13,268 nucleotides of DNA. It comes from an uncultured Holophagaceae bacterium. Its GTDB lineage: Bacteria > Acidobacteriota > Holophagae > Holophagales > Holophagaceae. The translations under genes and the position numbers were made by a program. Positions 6,459 through 13,268 of the stretch are shown piece after piece. The notes below the pieces were generated by a model. The model saw only the letters and a list, made by a program, of their open reading frames with translations, was not told the DNA's origin and did no database searches. The stretch is from contig CAITBU010000281.1 of assembly GCA_903890595.1 (NCBI GenBank), positions 1 to 13,268 of the forward strand, read 5' to 3'. Position 1 is the stretch's first letter; the number at the start of each line of letters is the position of its first letter.

Positions 6459-9400
6459 ATGAGCCCCCGCAAGGCGTCCCCGGCCAAGAAGAGCCCCCTG
6501 CCCGTTCCGCCCGGCCTACCCGAGGCCGACCCCCAGGCCCCGGTGGACCCTGCGCTGACGGGCTTCCCGGTGGTGGGAATCGGCGCCTCAGCTGGTGGCC
6601 TAGCGGCCTTCGAAGCCTTCTTTGCCGGGATGCCTGCAGACAAGGATCCGGGCATGGCCTTCGTGCTGGTCCAGCACCTGGCCCCGGACCACAAGAGCAT
6701 CCTGACCGAGCTGGTGAAGCGCTATACCCGCATGGAGGTCTTCGAGGTGGAGGATGGGGTCCGGGTTCGCCCCAACTGCGCCTACATCATCCCCCCCAAC
6801 CGGGACATGGCCTTCCTGAACGGCACCCTGCAGCTGATGGAGCCGGCCGCCCCCCGGGGCCTGCGCCTGCCCATCGACTTCTTCTTCCGCTCCCTGGCCC
6901 AGGACCAGCGGGAGCGGGCCATCTGTATCGTCCTGTCGGGTACCGGCAGCGATGGCGCCCTGGGGGTGCGGGCCGTCAAGGGCGAGGGCGGCATGGCCAT
7001 GGCCCAGTCCCTGGAGACCACCGAGTACGACGGCATGCCCCACAGCGCCATCGCCACGGGCCTGGTGGACTATGTGCTGCCTCCGGCCGCCATGGCCGCC
7101 CAGCTGATCGCCTACGCTGCCCACGCCTTCGCTCGCCGCACCAGCCCTGCCATCGACCCGTCCCCCAAGGCCGGGGACGTGCTGCGGAAAATCTGCGTGC
7201 TCCTGCGGGACCACACGGGCCACGACTTCTCCCAGTACAAGCAGAACACCCTCATCCGCCGAGTGGAGCGGCGCATGGCTGTTCACATGGTGGATCGAAC
7301 GGAGGACTACCTGCGCCTCCTGCGCAACACCCAGGGCGAGGCCCAGGCTCTGTTCCGCGACCTGCTCATCGGGGTCACCAACTTCTTCCGGGACCCGGAG
7401 GCCTTCGCCCTTCTCGAGCACGAAGTCATCCCCAAGCTCTTCGTGGGCAAGCACGCCGGGGCGCCCATCCGGGTGTGGGTCTGCGGGTGCGCCACCGGGG
7501 AGGAGGCCTACTCCATCGCCATCCTGCTGCAGGAGCACCTCGAGTCGCTCCGGCACTCCTACAAGATCCAGGTCTTCGCCACGGACATCGACCCCGAGTC
7601 CATCGAACAGGCCCGGACCGGCGTCTTCCCAGCCAGCATCGCTGCGGACCTCTCACCGGATCGTCTGGCCCGCTTCTTCACCCAGGATGGGGAGGGCGGC
7701 CCCTACCGCATCCAGAAGGTCATCCGCGACTTGCTGGTGTTCTCCGAGCAGGATGTCATCCGGGACCCGCCCTTCTCCAAGCTGGATCTGATCACCTGCC
7801 GCAACCTGATGATCTACCTCAATGGGGAGCTGCAGCGGAAGCTCATCCCCCTGTTCCACTACGCCCTGCTCCCCGGCGGCTCGCTCTTCCTGGGCACCTC
7901 GGAGACGGTGGGCGAGTTCGCCAACCTCTTCACCACGCTCGACCGCAAGCACAAGATCTACCGGCGCCAGGAGGATCTCCCGGGGGCCCTCCGCCCGACC
8001 CTGGGCGGGTTCGTACCGCCCCTCAGCGAAGGCGCGCCCACCCGAACGGTGCGGCCTGATGCCACGGAGGCCACCCGGGCCAACCTCCGCCGCCTCACGG
8101 AGGCCACCCTCCTGTCCCACTACGCCCAGGCCGGGGCCCTCATCAATAGCCGGGGCGAGATCCTCCACATCTACGGCCGCACGGGCAGGTACCTGGAACC
8201 CGCCGCCGGAGACGCCGGGCTGAACATTCTGACCATGGCCCGGGAGGGCCTGCGGCCTGCCCTCACCAGCGCCCTCTACCGGGTGGCGTCCCGGAAGGAA
8301 CCCGTCTTCCACCCGGGCCTGCGGGTCAAGACCAACGGCGACTACACCACGGTCAACCTGTCCCTGCGCCCCGTGATCAGCGAAGGGCCGGAGCCCCGGA
8401 CCGATCTGTTCCTGGTGGTGCTGGAGGAGGCCCCGCTCCCAGCCGAGGCCGCAGCTGCCCATCCCGTTGATGCGGCCCCCCCCCAGCCCAGCAGCCACGA
8501 GGTGCGGCGCGTCGCCGAGCTGGAACAGGAGCTGCGCACCAAGGAGGAGTACCTGCAGAGCACCCTCGAGGAGATGGAGACCTCCACCGAGGAGCTCAAG
8601 TCTTCCAACGAGGAGATGCAGTCCGTGAACGAGGAGCTCCAGTCCACCAACGAGGAGCTGGAGACCTCCAAGGAAGAGCTCCAGTCCGTCAACGAGGAGC
8701 TGGCCACGGTCAATGCCGAGCTGCAGAACAAGGTGTCGGACCTCTCCCGCGCCAACAACGACATGAACAACCTGCTGGCGGGCACCGGGGTGGCCACCCT
8801 GTTTGTGGACCATCAGCTGCGCATCGTGCGCTTCACCCCCAGCGCCACGGAGCTGATCAACCTGATCACTGGGGACATCGGCCGGCCCGTGTCCCACATC
8901 GTGTCGAACCTGGTGAGCTACGACAAGCTGGTGGAGGATGTCCAGACCGTCCTGCGGGACCTGACCCCCCGCGAGGTCGAGGTGGAGACCCGCACCCACC
9001 GCTGGTTCCTCATGCGCATCCGGCCCTACCGCACCCTGGACAATGTGATCGAGGGCGCCGTGATCACCTTCACGGACATCACGGACCGCCGCGTGGCCCA
9101 GTCCCGCCTCGAGGAGCGGGAGCGCGAGCTCAGCATCATCCTGAACGGCATGTTCGATCCCTTCGCCCTCCTGGACCTGACCTTCGACGCCGAGGGCCTG
9201 GTCTCCGCCTGCCGCCTGAGTTCGGTCAACGGACCCTTCGAAGTTCTCACCGGCCTCTCTGGAGATCGGTGGCGGGGCAAGAACCTGGGCGAAGCCTGGC
9301 CCGGCACCACGGCCGACTGGGAGACCATCCTCCAGCAGGTGGCTCTGACCGGCCAGCCCGCCCGCTTCGACCTGATCCACCGGGCCTCCGGCCGCGGCTT

Positions 9401-9491
9401 CCTCTGCAGCGTGCTGCGCCCCGGGGCCCGCCCGGACCGGGTCTGCATCGTCCTCAAAGTGCTTCCAGCTGCGGGCAAACCCCTGCGCTAG
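6459..9491 (+). CDS. CheB-CheR fusion protein with PAS domains (chemoreceptor-type methylesterase/methyltransferase)
   Basis: A 1010-aa soluble fusion. Residues ~36-220 are a CheB methylesterase/deamidase domain with a full catalytic set: S44 in GASAGG, H73 in VQHL, D165 in GTGSDG. There is no receiver domain before it. Residues ~235-505 are a CheR methyltransferase. They show the N-terminal helical part (KQNTLIRRVERRM), NFFRDPEAF, the SAM-binding loop CGCATGEEAYSIA (342-354), FATDID (D376) and DLITCRNLMIY (N449). A PAS-like domain follows at ~540-655, then eight coiled-coil heptads (702-757), a PAS domain (~769-890) and a last PAS-like domain (~893-1010). No kinase domain is attached, unlike many longer homologues. 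In chemotaxis these activities add and remove methyl groups on receptor glutamates; here no receptor is nearby, so the target is unknown. AAGGA 5 nt before the ATG supports the start. It is the first gene of a three-gene operon. Confidence 0.95.
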   Translation: MSPRKASPAKKSPLPVPPGLPEADPQAPVDPALTGFPVVGIGASAGGLAAFEAFFAGMPADKDPGMAFVLVQHLAPDHKSILTELVKRYTRMEVFEVEDGVRVRPNCAYIIPPNRDMAFLNGTLQLMEPAAPRGLRLPIDFFFRSLAQDQRERAICIVLSGTGSDGALGVRAVKGEGGMAMAQSLETTEYDGMPHSAIATGLVDYVLPPAAMAAQLIAYAAHAFARRTSPAIDPSPKAGDVLRKICVLLRDHTGHDFSQYKQNTLIRRVERRMAVHMVDRTEDYLRLLRNTQGEAQALFRDLLIGVTNFFRDPEAFALLEHEVIPKLFVGKHAGAPIRVWVCGCATGEEAYSIAILLQEHLESLRHSYKIQVFATDIDPESIEQARTGVFPASIAADLSPDRLARFFTQDGEGGPYRIQKVIRDLLVFSEQDVIRDPPFSKLDLITCRNLMIYLNGELQRKLIPLFHYALLPGGSLFLGTSETVGEFANLFTTLDRKHKIYRRQEDLPGALRPTLGGFVPPLSEGAPTRTVRPDATEATRANLRRLTEATLLSHYAQAGALINSRGEILHIYGRTGRYLEPAAGDAGLNILTMAREGLRPALTSALYRVASRKEPVFHPGLRVKTNGDYTTVNLSLRPVISEGPEPRTDLFLVVLEEAPLPAEAAAAHPVDAAPPQPSSHEVRRVAELEQELRTKEEYLQSTLEEMETSTEELKSSNEEMQSVNEELQSTNEELETSKEELQSVNEELATVNAELQNKVSDLSRANNDMNNLLAGTGVATLFVDHQLRIVRFTPSATELINLITGDIGRPVSHIVSNLVSYDKLVEDVQTVLRDLTPREVEVETRTHRWFLMRIRPYRTLDNVIEGAVITFTDITDRRVAQSRLEERERELSIILNGMFDPFALLDLTFDAEGLVSACRLSSVNGPFEVLTGLSGDRWRGKNLGEAWPGTTADWETILQQVALTGQPARFDLIHRASGRGFLCSVLRPGARPDRVCIVLKVLPAAGKPLR
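8562..8729 (+). repeat. Eight in-frame heptad repeats encoding a coiled coil in the CheB-CheR protein
   Basis: 168 bp (residues 702-757) encode eight consecutive 7-residue units of the form x-N/T/K-E-E-L/M-x-S/T: TLEEMET, STEELKS, SNEEMQS, VNEELQS, TNEELET, SKEELQS, VNEELAT, VNAELQN. The DNA is near-repetitive every 21 bp. Such acidic linkers between the CheR and PAS parts are a known hallmark of this fusion family and probably form a dimeric signalling helix. Confidence 0.9.
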
Positions 9492-9500
9492 GCCCTAATT

Positions 9501-9513
9501 AGGAGTCCTTGTG
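9501..9513 (+). promoter_or_regulatory. Ribosome-binding site for the GTG start of the PAS histidine kinase
   Basis: AGGAG (9501-9505) is 5 nt before GTG (9511-9513), in the 19-nt gap after the CheB-CheR stop. It decides the GTG start, since no nearby in-frame ATG has a comparable site. Confidence 0.75.
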
Positions 9514-11286
9514 GCCCCTCCCACTCCGAGCGATGGACCCCAGGGTGGCTACACCCCCGAGGCGCTGCCCAACCTCCGCCACCTGGCAGAGCAGGAAGCG
9601 AGCGAGCGGGGTGGAGTCCCCACGGAAGGGGTGGGTCCCGCTGCCCAGCGGCTGATCCACGAGCTGCGGGTGCACCAGATCGAGCTGGAGATCCAGAACG
9701 AGGAGCTACAGCGGGCCAGCATCGAGCGGGAAGCCAACCGGGCCAAGCTGCGGGAGCTCTACGACTTTGCCCCGCTGGGCTACCTCACACTCAGCGAGCA
9801 TGGCCTGGTCCAGGAGGCCAACCTCACCTGCGCAGCCATGCTGGGGACGGACCGAAGCAGCCTCATGAAGGCGCGCTTTTCCCAGTTCATCCTCCCCCAG
9901 GATCAGGATGCCTTCTACCGCTTCCGGGCCCGCCTGCTGCAGAAGGAGGACAACCAGTCCTGCGACCTGCGCCTGGTCCGCGCGCCGGGCCATGTCTTCT
10001 GGGCCACCCTCAATGGCACCCTGGCCCAGGGCCCCACCGGAGGCCCCCGCTTCCGCATCGTCATCAGTGACACCACCGCCCGCCACACCTCCGAGACCCT
10101 GCTCCGGGAGAGCGAAGAGAAATACGCCACCCTCTTCCGCAGCCTCACGGCCGGCGTGCTCATCAGAGACGCCGCCGGGCGCTTCGTGGATGCCAACCCG
10201 GCCTCGGAGCGCATCCTCGGCCGCTCCCGATTCGAGTCCATGGCCCAGACCTTTGATGCCCCGGGCTGGAACCTGACCGGGTCCGATGGCAGCCCCCTGA
10301 CCCTGGAGGAGTATCCCTCTGCGCGCGCCCTTGGCGAAGGCCGGTCCGTGGAGAACCAGGAGATTCGAGTGTCGCGGCCCGATGGGAGCCAGGTCTGGTT
10401 GCTGGTCACCGCCAGTCCCATGCCCGCCCCCACCCTGGGCGTGGCCATCCTGTTCACCGACATCACCGAACGCAAGCAGCTCGAGCAGGAGCTCCGTGTG
10501 CGGCAGGCTGAGCTCGAGGCCCTCAACCAGTCCCTGGACCAGCGGGTCACCCAGGCCCTCGACCTGGTCCGAGAGCGCGATCAGTTGCTGATCACTCAGA
10601 GCCGCCAGGCCGCCATGGGCGAGATGATCGGCAACATCGCCCACCAGTGGCGCCAGCCCCTGAGTGCCCTCGCCGGTGTGCTGGCCAACCTCGAGGATGC
10701 CCACCGCCTGGATGCGCCGGACCCAGAGGCACTGGCTGTGCTGGTCGAAGAAGGCAATGACCTCATCCGGCGAATGTCTACCACCATCAGCGATTTTGCC
10801 CACTTCTTCCGGCCCGACAAGGCCCCGACCACCTTCTCCGCCGCAGCCCTGCTCCGGCAGGCCGTCGCCCTGGTAGAGCCCCACTTTACGAGTGAAGGGA
10901 CCCAGATCCAGATTGAGGTGCCCCAGGACCTGATGCTCGCGGGCTTTCCCAACGAGTACGCCCAGGTCCTCGTCAACCTGCTGGGCAATGCCCACGATGC
11001 CATCGAGGCCACCTGCCCCGGTGCGGGCCGAATCCACATCGCTCTCGAGGCCTCCGAGGGGCTGGGCTGCGTCACCCTCCAGGACAACGGCGGCGGCATC
11101 CCGGCAGACATCCTGGAGAAGGTCTTCGACCCCTACTTCTCCACCAAGCCCATGGGCACGGGGATCGGGCTGTACATGTCCAAGCAGATCATCGAGCGCG
11201 GCATGGGCGGGTGCCTGTCGGTCTGTAACCACGGCGAAGGCGCTCGCTTCACCCTGTGTACCCCCCTGGCACCGGTGCAGCTGTGA
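9511..11286 (+). CDS. Cytoplasmic PAS-PAS sensor histidine kinase
   Basis: A 591-aa kinase without transmembrane segments or signal peptide. Residues ~46-82 are a helix of the form ELRVHQIELEIQNEELQRA, common at the head of PAS kinases. PAS 1 is at ~83-190 (YDFAPLGYLTLSEHG) and PAS 2 at ~200-322 (ending FTDITERKQLEQEL). A coiled coil spans ~322-362. The DHp segment holds the phospho-acceptor H378 in GNIAHQWRQPLSALA. The HATPase domain has the N box (NLLGNAHDAIE, N493), D525 in QDNGGGIP, FDPYFSTK and GTGIGLYMSK. All motifs needed for activity are present. The HQWRQPL form of the H box is a recognised HisKA variant. The next gene begins with a receiver domain and overlaps by 4 nt, so that receiver is the likely phosphate acceptor. 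The PAS ligand is unknown. Confidence 0.95.
   Translation: MAPPTPSDGPQGGYTPEALPNLRHLAEQEASERGGVPTEGVGPAAQRLIHELRVHQIELEIQNEELQRASIEREANRAKLRELYDFAPLGYLTLSEHGLVQEANLTCAAMLGTDRSSLMKARFSQFILPQDQDAFYRFRARLLQKEDNQSCDLRLVRAPGHVFWATLNGTLAQGPTGGPRFRIVISDTTARHTSETLLRESEEKYATLFRSLTAGVLIRDAAGRFVDANPASERILGRSRFESMAQTFDAPGWNLTGSDGSPLTLEEYPSARALGEGRSVENQEIRVSRPDGSQVWLLVTASPMPAPTLGVAILFTDITERKQLEQELRVRQAELEALNQSLDQRVTQALDLVRERDQLLITQSRQAAMGEMIGNIAHQWRQPLSALAGVLANLEDAHRLDAPDPEALAVLVEEGNDLIRRMSTTISDFAHFFRPDKAPTTFSAAALLRQAVALVEPHFTSEGTQIQIEVPQDLMLAGFPNEYAQVLVNLLGNAHDAIEATCPGAGRIHIALEASEGLGCVTLQDNGGGIPADILEKVFDPYFSTKPMGTGIGLYMSKQIIERGMGGCLSVCNHGEGARFTLCTPLAPVQL
11283..11286 (+). promoter_or_regulatory. GTGA stop/start overlap coupling the two kinase genes
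   Basis: The GTG start of the receiver-kinase gene shares bases with the TGA stop of the PAS kinase. No good ribosome site precedes it, which suggests translation by re-initiation and a fixed ratio of the two proteins. An in-frame GTG at 11256 would give a 30-nt overlap and looks less likely. Confidence 0.75.
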
Positions 11287-12437
11287 GCACCGACCTCGAG
11301 CACCCGGACTTCCTGAAGGATCTCCCTGTGCTCTATGTGGAGGACGACGGCCCCACCCGAAATCAGGTGGGTCCCTGGCTGCAGCGCCGGGTCGGTTCGC
11401 TGGTGTGCGCCGCCAGTGGCTCGGCGGGGCTGGACGCCTTCCGGGATCGGCCGGCCCGCATTGTCGTCACGGACATCTGCATGCCCGTGCTGGACGGCCT
11501 GACCATGGCCGAGGAGATCCGCCGCCTGGACCCGGCGGTGGCCATCATCGTGACCACAGCCTTCGAGCAGACGGACTACATGGCCCGCTCCATCGAGCTG
11601 GGCGTGGACCGCTATGTCACGAAGCCCATCCGCTTCGATCAGCTGGAGGCCGCCCTCTGGCACTGCGCCCACAAGGTCGTGGCCCAGGAGGTGCTGCGCC
11701 AGAGGGCCTGGTTCGAAGCAGAGGCCCTGCGAGTCCGACACCAGGAAAGCGTCCGCATCCTCACCGGTGGCCTCGCCCACGACTTCAACAACCTGCTGCA
11801 GGCCATCCTGGCCTCCTTCAGCCTCATCCGGCAGCAGGCAACACCCAACAGTGCCATTGGCCAGAATGTCCTCCTGGGGGAAACGGCCGCCACCCAAGCC
11901 CGCACCCTGGTCCGGCGCCTCGCCAGCCTCTCCGTGCCTTCCGAGACTCTGGACCACGTGGGCACCGTCGACACCCTGCTTCGGCGGGCGGTGGCTACCC
12001 AGCTGGATGGCACCGACATCCGGGCGGTCTTCGCCTTCGGGGATGGCGGGACCCTCATCGAGTGCAACCAGGCCAGCCTCCTCCAGGTGCTTGGGCACTT
12101 GGTCGCCAACGCCCGAGAGGCCATGCCCGGCGGCGGCACCCTGACGGTGGCCACCGAGCGCAGCACCTCCTCTGGCGAGGATGGCCGCCACCTCCCGCCG
12201 GGGGGCTACCTCCACATCACCTTCAGCGACACCGGGCACGGGATACCGGCGGCGAATATGCCCCTGCTGTTTGAGCCTTACTTTTCCACCAAAGAGCGTA
12301 GCTCCCAGAAGGGCATGGGCCTTGGCCTGGCCCTCTGCGACACCCTCGTCCACCGCCATGGCGGCACCCTCTCCGTGGACTCCATCGAGGGCCAGGGGGC
12401 GACCTTCCACCTGTACCTGCCCGTGGCCAAGCGCTAG
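11283..12437 (+). CDS. Response regulator-histidine kinase hybrid (receiver domain first)
   Basis: A 384-aa soluble protein with the receiver at the N-terminus. The receiver (residues ~14-130) has the acidic pair D21-D22, phospho-acceptor D64 in VTDICMPVLDGL, T91/T92 and K114 in VTKPI. A helical linker leads into a DHp segment with H166 in GGLAHDFNNLLQAIL. The HATPase domain has N276 in HLVANAREAMP, D316 in SDTGHGIP, FEPYFSTKE and GMGLGLALC. The HDFNNLL box is typical of one class of cytoplasmic kinases. Receiver-first order means a partner kinase, most simply the one encoded just upstream, could control this kinase by phosphorylating D64. There is no DNA-binding or enzymatic output domain, so H166 must pass phosphate to another regulator encoded elsewhere, or the protein acts mainly as a phosphate sink or phosphatase. 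Confidence 0.94.
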   Translation: MSTDLEHPDFLKDLPVLYVEDDGPTRNQVGPWLQRRVGSLVCAASGSAGLDAFRDRPARIVVTDICMPVLDGLTMAEEIRRLDPAVAIIVTTAFEQTDYMARSIELGVDRYVTKPIRFDQLEAALWHCAHKVVAQEVLRQRAWFEAEALRVRHQESVRILTGGLAHDFNNLLQAILASFSLIRQQATPNSAIGQNVLLGETAATQARTLVRRLASLSVPSETLDHVGTVDTLLRRAVATQLDGTDIRAVFAFGDGGTLIECNQASLLQVLGHLVANAREAMPGGGTLTVATERSTSSGEDGRHLPPGGYLHITFSDTGHGIPAANMPLLFEPYFSTKERSSQKGMGLGLALCDTLVHRHGGTLSVDSIEGQGATFHLYLPVAKR

Positions 12438-12451
12438 CCGAACCACTAGCG
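12432..12451. repeat. Inverted repeat containing both convergent stop codons
   Basis: CGCTAG (12432-12437) and CTAGCG (12446-12451), separated by 8 nt. The TAG stop of the plus-strand kinase is in the left arm and the TAG stop of the minus-strand dehydrogenase is in the right arm. The stem is short with no T run on either side, so it is not a convincing terminator. Confidence 0.5.
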
Positions 12452-13268
12452 GGCCGGGGCCTCCCAGCAGCGCAGGGGCTCGGTGCGGGAAGCGGCGCAG
12501 GGCGTGCCCGTGAGGCGGGTGGCCAGCTGGTCCATGAGGGCCCGGGCCGTGGTCAGCTTGCCTCCCAGCACCAGGGTGAGATTGGAGAACCGGGGGTGGG
12601 TCTCCAGCACGGCTTCCCGGCTGAGGTGGGTGGTGCGCCCACCAGCGGCCACCAGCGGGCGCACGCCCAGCTCTTCGGCCCGCACAGGCAGGCTGCGCCA
12701 GGGCACGCCGGGCAGGTTGGCCTCCAGGGCCCCGTACAGCTCCTCGCGCTCCGCCGCCACGATGGGCACCCAGCCGTCTGCCACCTCGCGCTCCGTGGTG
12801 CCCACCTGCAGGAGGCCATCCCGGGGGATGACAAAGAGGATGCGGCCCCCCGGCCGCCGGATGGCCCAGGGCCGCGCACAGCCGGGCACCGCATCGAACC
12901 AGAGGTGAATCCCAGCGGACAAGCGCAAGCGGGGCTGGGAGTCACCGAACCAGGCTCCCAGGGCACCGTCGGTCCAGGGACCCAGGGCCATCACCCACTG
13001 GCGGGCGGCCAGCTGGCGCAGCGTCCCATCCCGCCGATCCCGCAGGCGCAGGGTCCGCAGGGTGCCGCTGGTGTCTTCGAAGGCCTCGGGGTCATGGCCG
13101 TCCAGGAGCAGGGCCGCACTGGAGGCGGCCAGGTCCCGGGTCAGCTCCCGGTCCCAGGTCATGAGATCAGCGTAGGCCGTGGCGCCCCGGAAAGGCCCCT
13201 GGGCGGCCCGGGGATCGGCCTGGAACACGTCGGACGGGACGTAACCCAGGACGAGGTCTGCGGGCCAC
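12446..13268 (-). CDS. glpD: FAD-dependent glycerol-3-phosphate dehydrogenase-like protein, C-terminal part (runs off right edge)
   Basis: Open to the right edge; 273 residues are visible and the FAD-binding N-terminus is outside. GlpD oxidises glycerol-3-phosphate to dihydroxyacetone phosphate and passes electrons to quinone at the inner membrane. Family landmarks in order are WVMALGPWTDGALG, LSAGIHLWF, RILFVIPRDGLLQVGTTERE (the usual G-T-T segment), GVRPLVAAGG, SREAVLETHPRFSNL and LVLGGKLTTARALMDQLA. The arginine of R-P-L and the lysine of GGKLTT match residues conserved in GlpD. The protein stops about 33 residues after GGKLTT, so the extra C-terminal domain (~120 residues) of E. coli-type GlpD is absent. 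A related FAD oxidoreductase of the DAO family with another substrate cannot be excluded. It converges with the signalling operon with an 8-nt gap and no visible terminator. Confidence 0.83.
   Translation of the reverse strand, partial: WPADLVLGYVPSDVFQADPRAAQGPFRGATAYADLMTWDRELTRDLAASSAALLLDGHDPEAFEDTSGTLRTLRLRDRRDGTLRQLAARQWVMALGPWTDGALGAWFGDSQPRLRLSAGIHLWFDAVPGCARPWAIRRPGGRILFVIPRDGLLQVGTTEREVADGWVPIVAAEREELYGALEANLPGVPWRSLPVRAEELGVRPLVAAGGRTTHLSREAVLETHPRFSNLTLVLGGKLTTARALMDQLATRLTGTPCAASRTEPLRCWEAPAR

Noticed and set aside
6422..8059. 545-codon plus-strand frame overlapping the start of CheB-CheR
   Set aside because: Pro/Arg/Gly-rich out-of-phase shadow with no family features.
7653..9380. 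575-codon open frame on the minus strand, antisense to the CheB-CheR gene
   Set aside because: Low-complexity Gly/Val/Leu/Gln-rich product typical of an antisense shadow in GC-rich DNA; the plus-strand frame has complete family motifs.
9706..11232. 508-codon minus-strand open frame antisense to the PAS kinase
   Set aside because: Shadow of the kinase gene; no domain, no ribosome site, repetitive glycine-rich composition.
11256..11282. Upstream GTG as start of the receiver-kinase gene
   Set aside because: It would overlap the previous gene by 31 nt and add nine residues outside the receiver fold; the GTGA overlap at 11283 is the usual coupled arrangement.
11133..12446. 437-codon minus-strand frame antisense to the receiver-kinase gene
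   Set aside because: Shadow frame; overlaps a gene with all receiver and kinase motifs.
1..13268. CRISPR arrays, insertion sequences, riboswitches
   Set aside because: Looked for repeated direct repeats with spacers, transposase frames with terminal repeats and known riboswitch leaders; none was seen. The only regular repeat is the coding heptad array.

Overview
The window (about 13.3 kb, GC-rich) looks like the chromosome of a Gram-negative bacterium. It encodes an outer-membrane porin, a periplasmic binding protein and a probable lipoprotein. Gene content and protein style (phosphate-selective-porin-like barrel beside a Liv-type importer, CheB-CheR-PAS fusion) remind me of Acidobacteriota, class Holophagae (Geothrix/Holophaga). 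That placement is recollection-based inference, not shown by a marker gene.

Left part (1-5225, all on the minus strand). A porin gene ending in a strong terminator is followed by a branched-chain-amino-acid-type ABC importer: the binding protein, then the permease LivH, which runs off the left edge. This makes a plausible outer-membrane-to-inner-membrane uptake route. Upstream lie an unrecognised membrane-anchored small protein with its own terminator and a beta-lactamase-family serine hydrolase that is probably a lipoprotein.

Middle (5226-6458). A small HD-domain hydrolase with an uncertain start is followed by a complete tRNA-Arg(ACG) gene on the minus strand, with a clear promoter and intrinsic terminator. 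A short divergent intergenic region then leads into the plus-strand genes.

Right part (6459-12437, plus strand). Three tightly packed genes form a soluble signalling operon. The first is a CheB-CheR fusion with PAS domains and an eight-heptad coiled coil. The second is a PAS-PAS histidine kinase with a GTG start, 19 nt downstream. The third is a receiver domain fused in front of a histidine kinase and overlaps the second by 4 nt (GTGA). No membrane receptor, CheA/CheW or DNA-binding output is encoded in the operon, so input and output must come from elsewhere. This is the most interesting system in the window.

Right edge (12446-13268, minus strand). The C-terminal part of a GlpD-like FAD-dependent glycerol-3-phosphate dehydrogenase converges on the operon. 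The two TAG stop codons are only 8 nt apart and sit in the two arms of a small inverted repeat.
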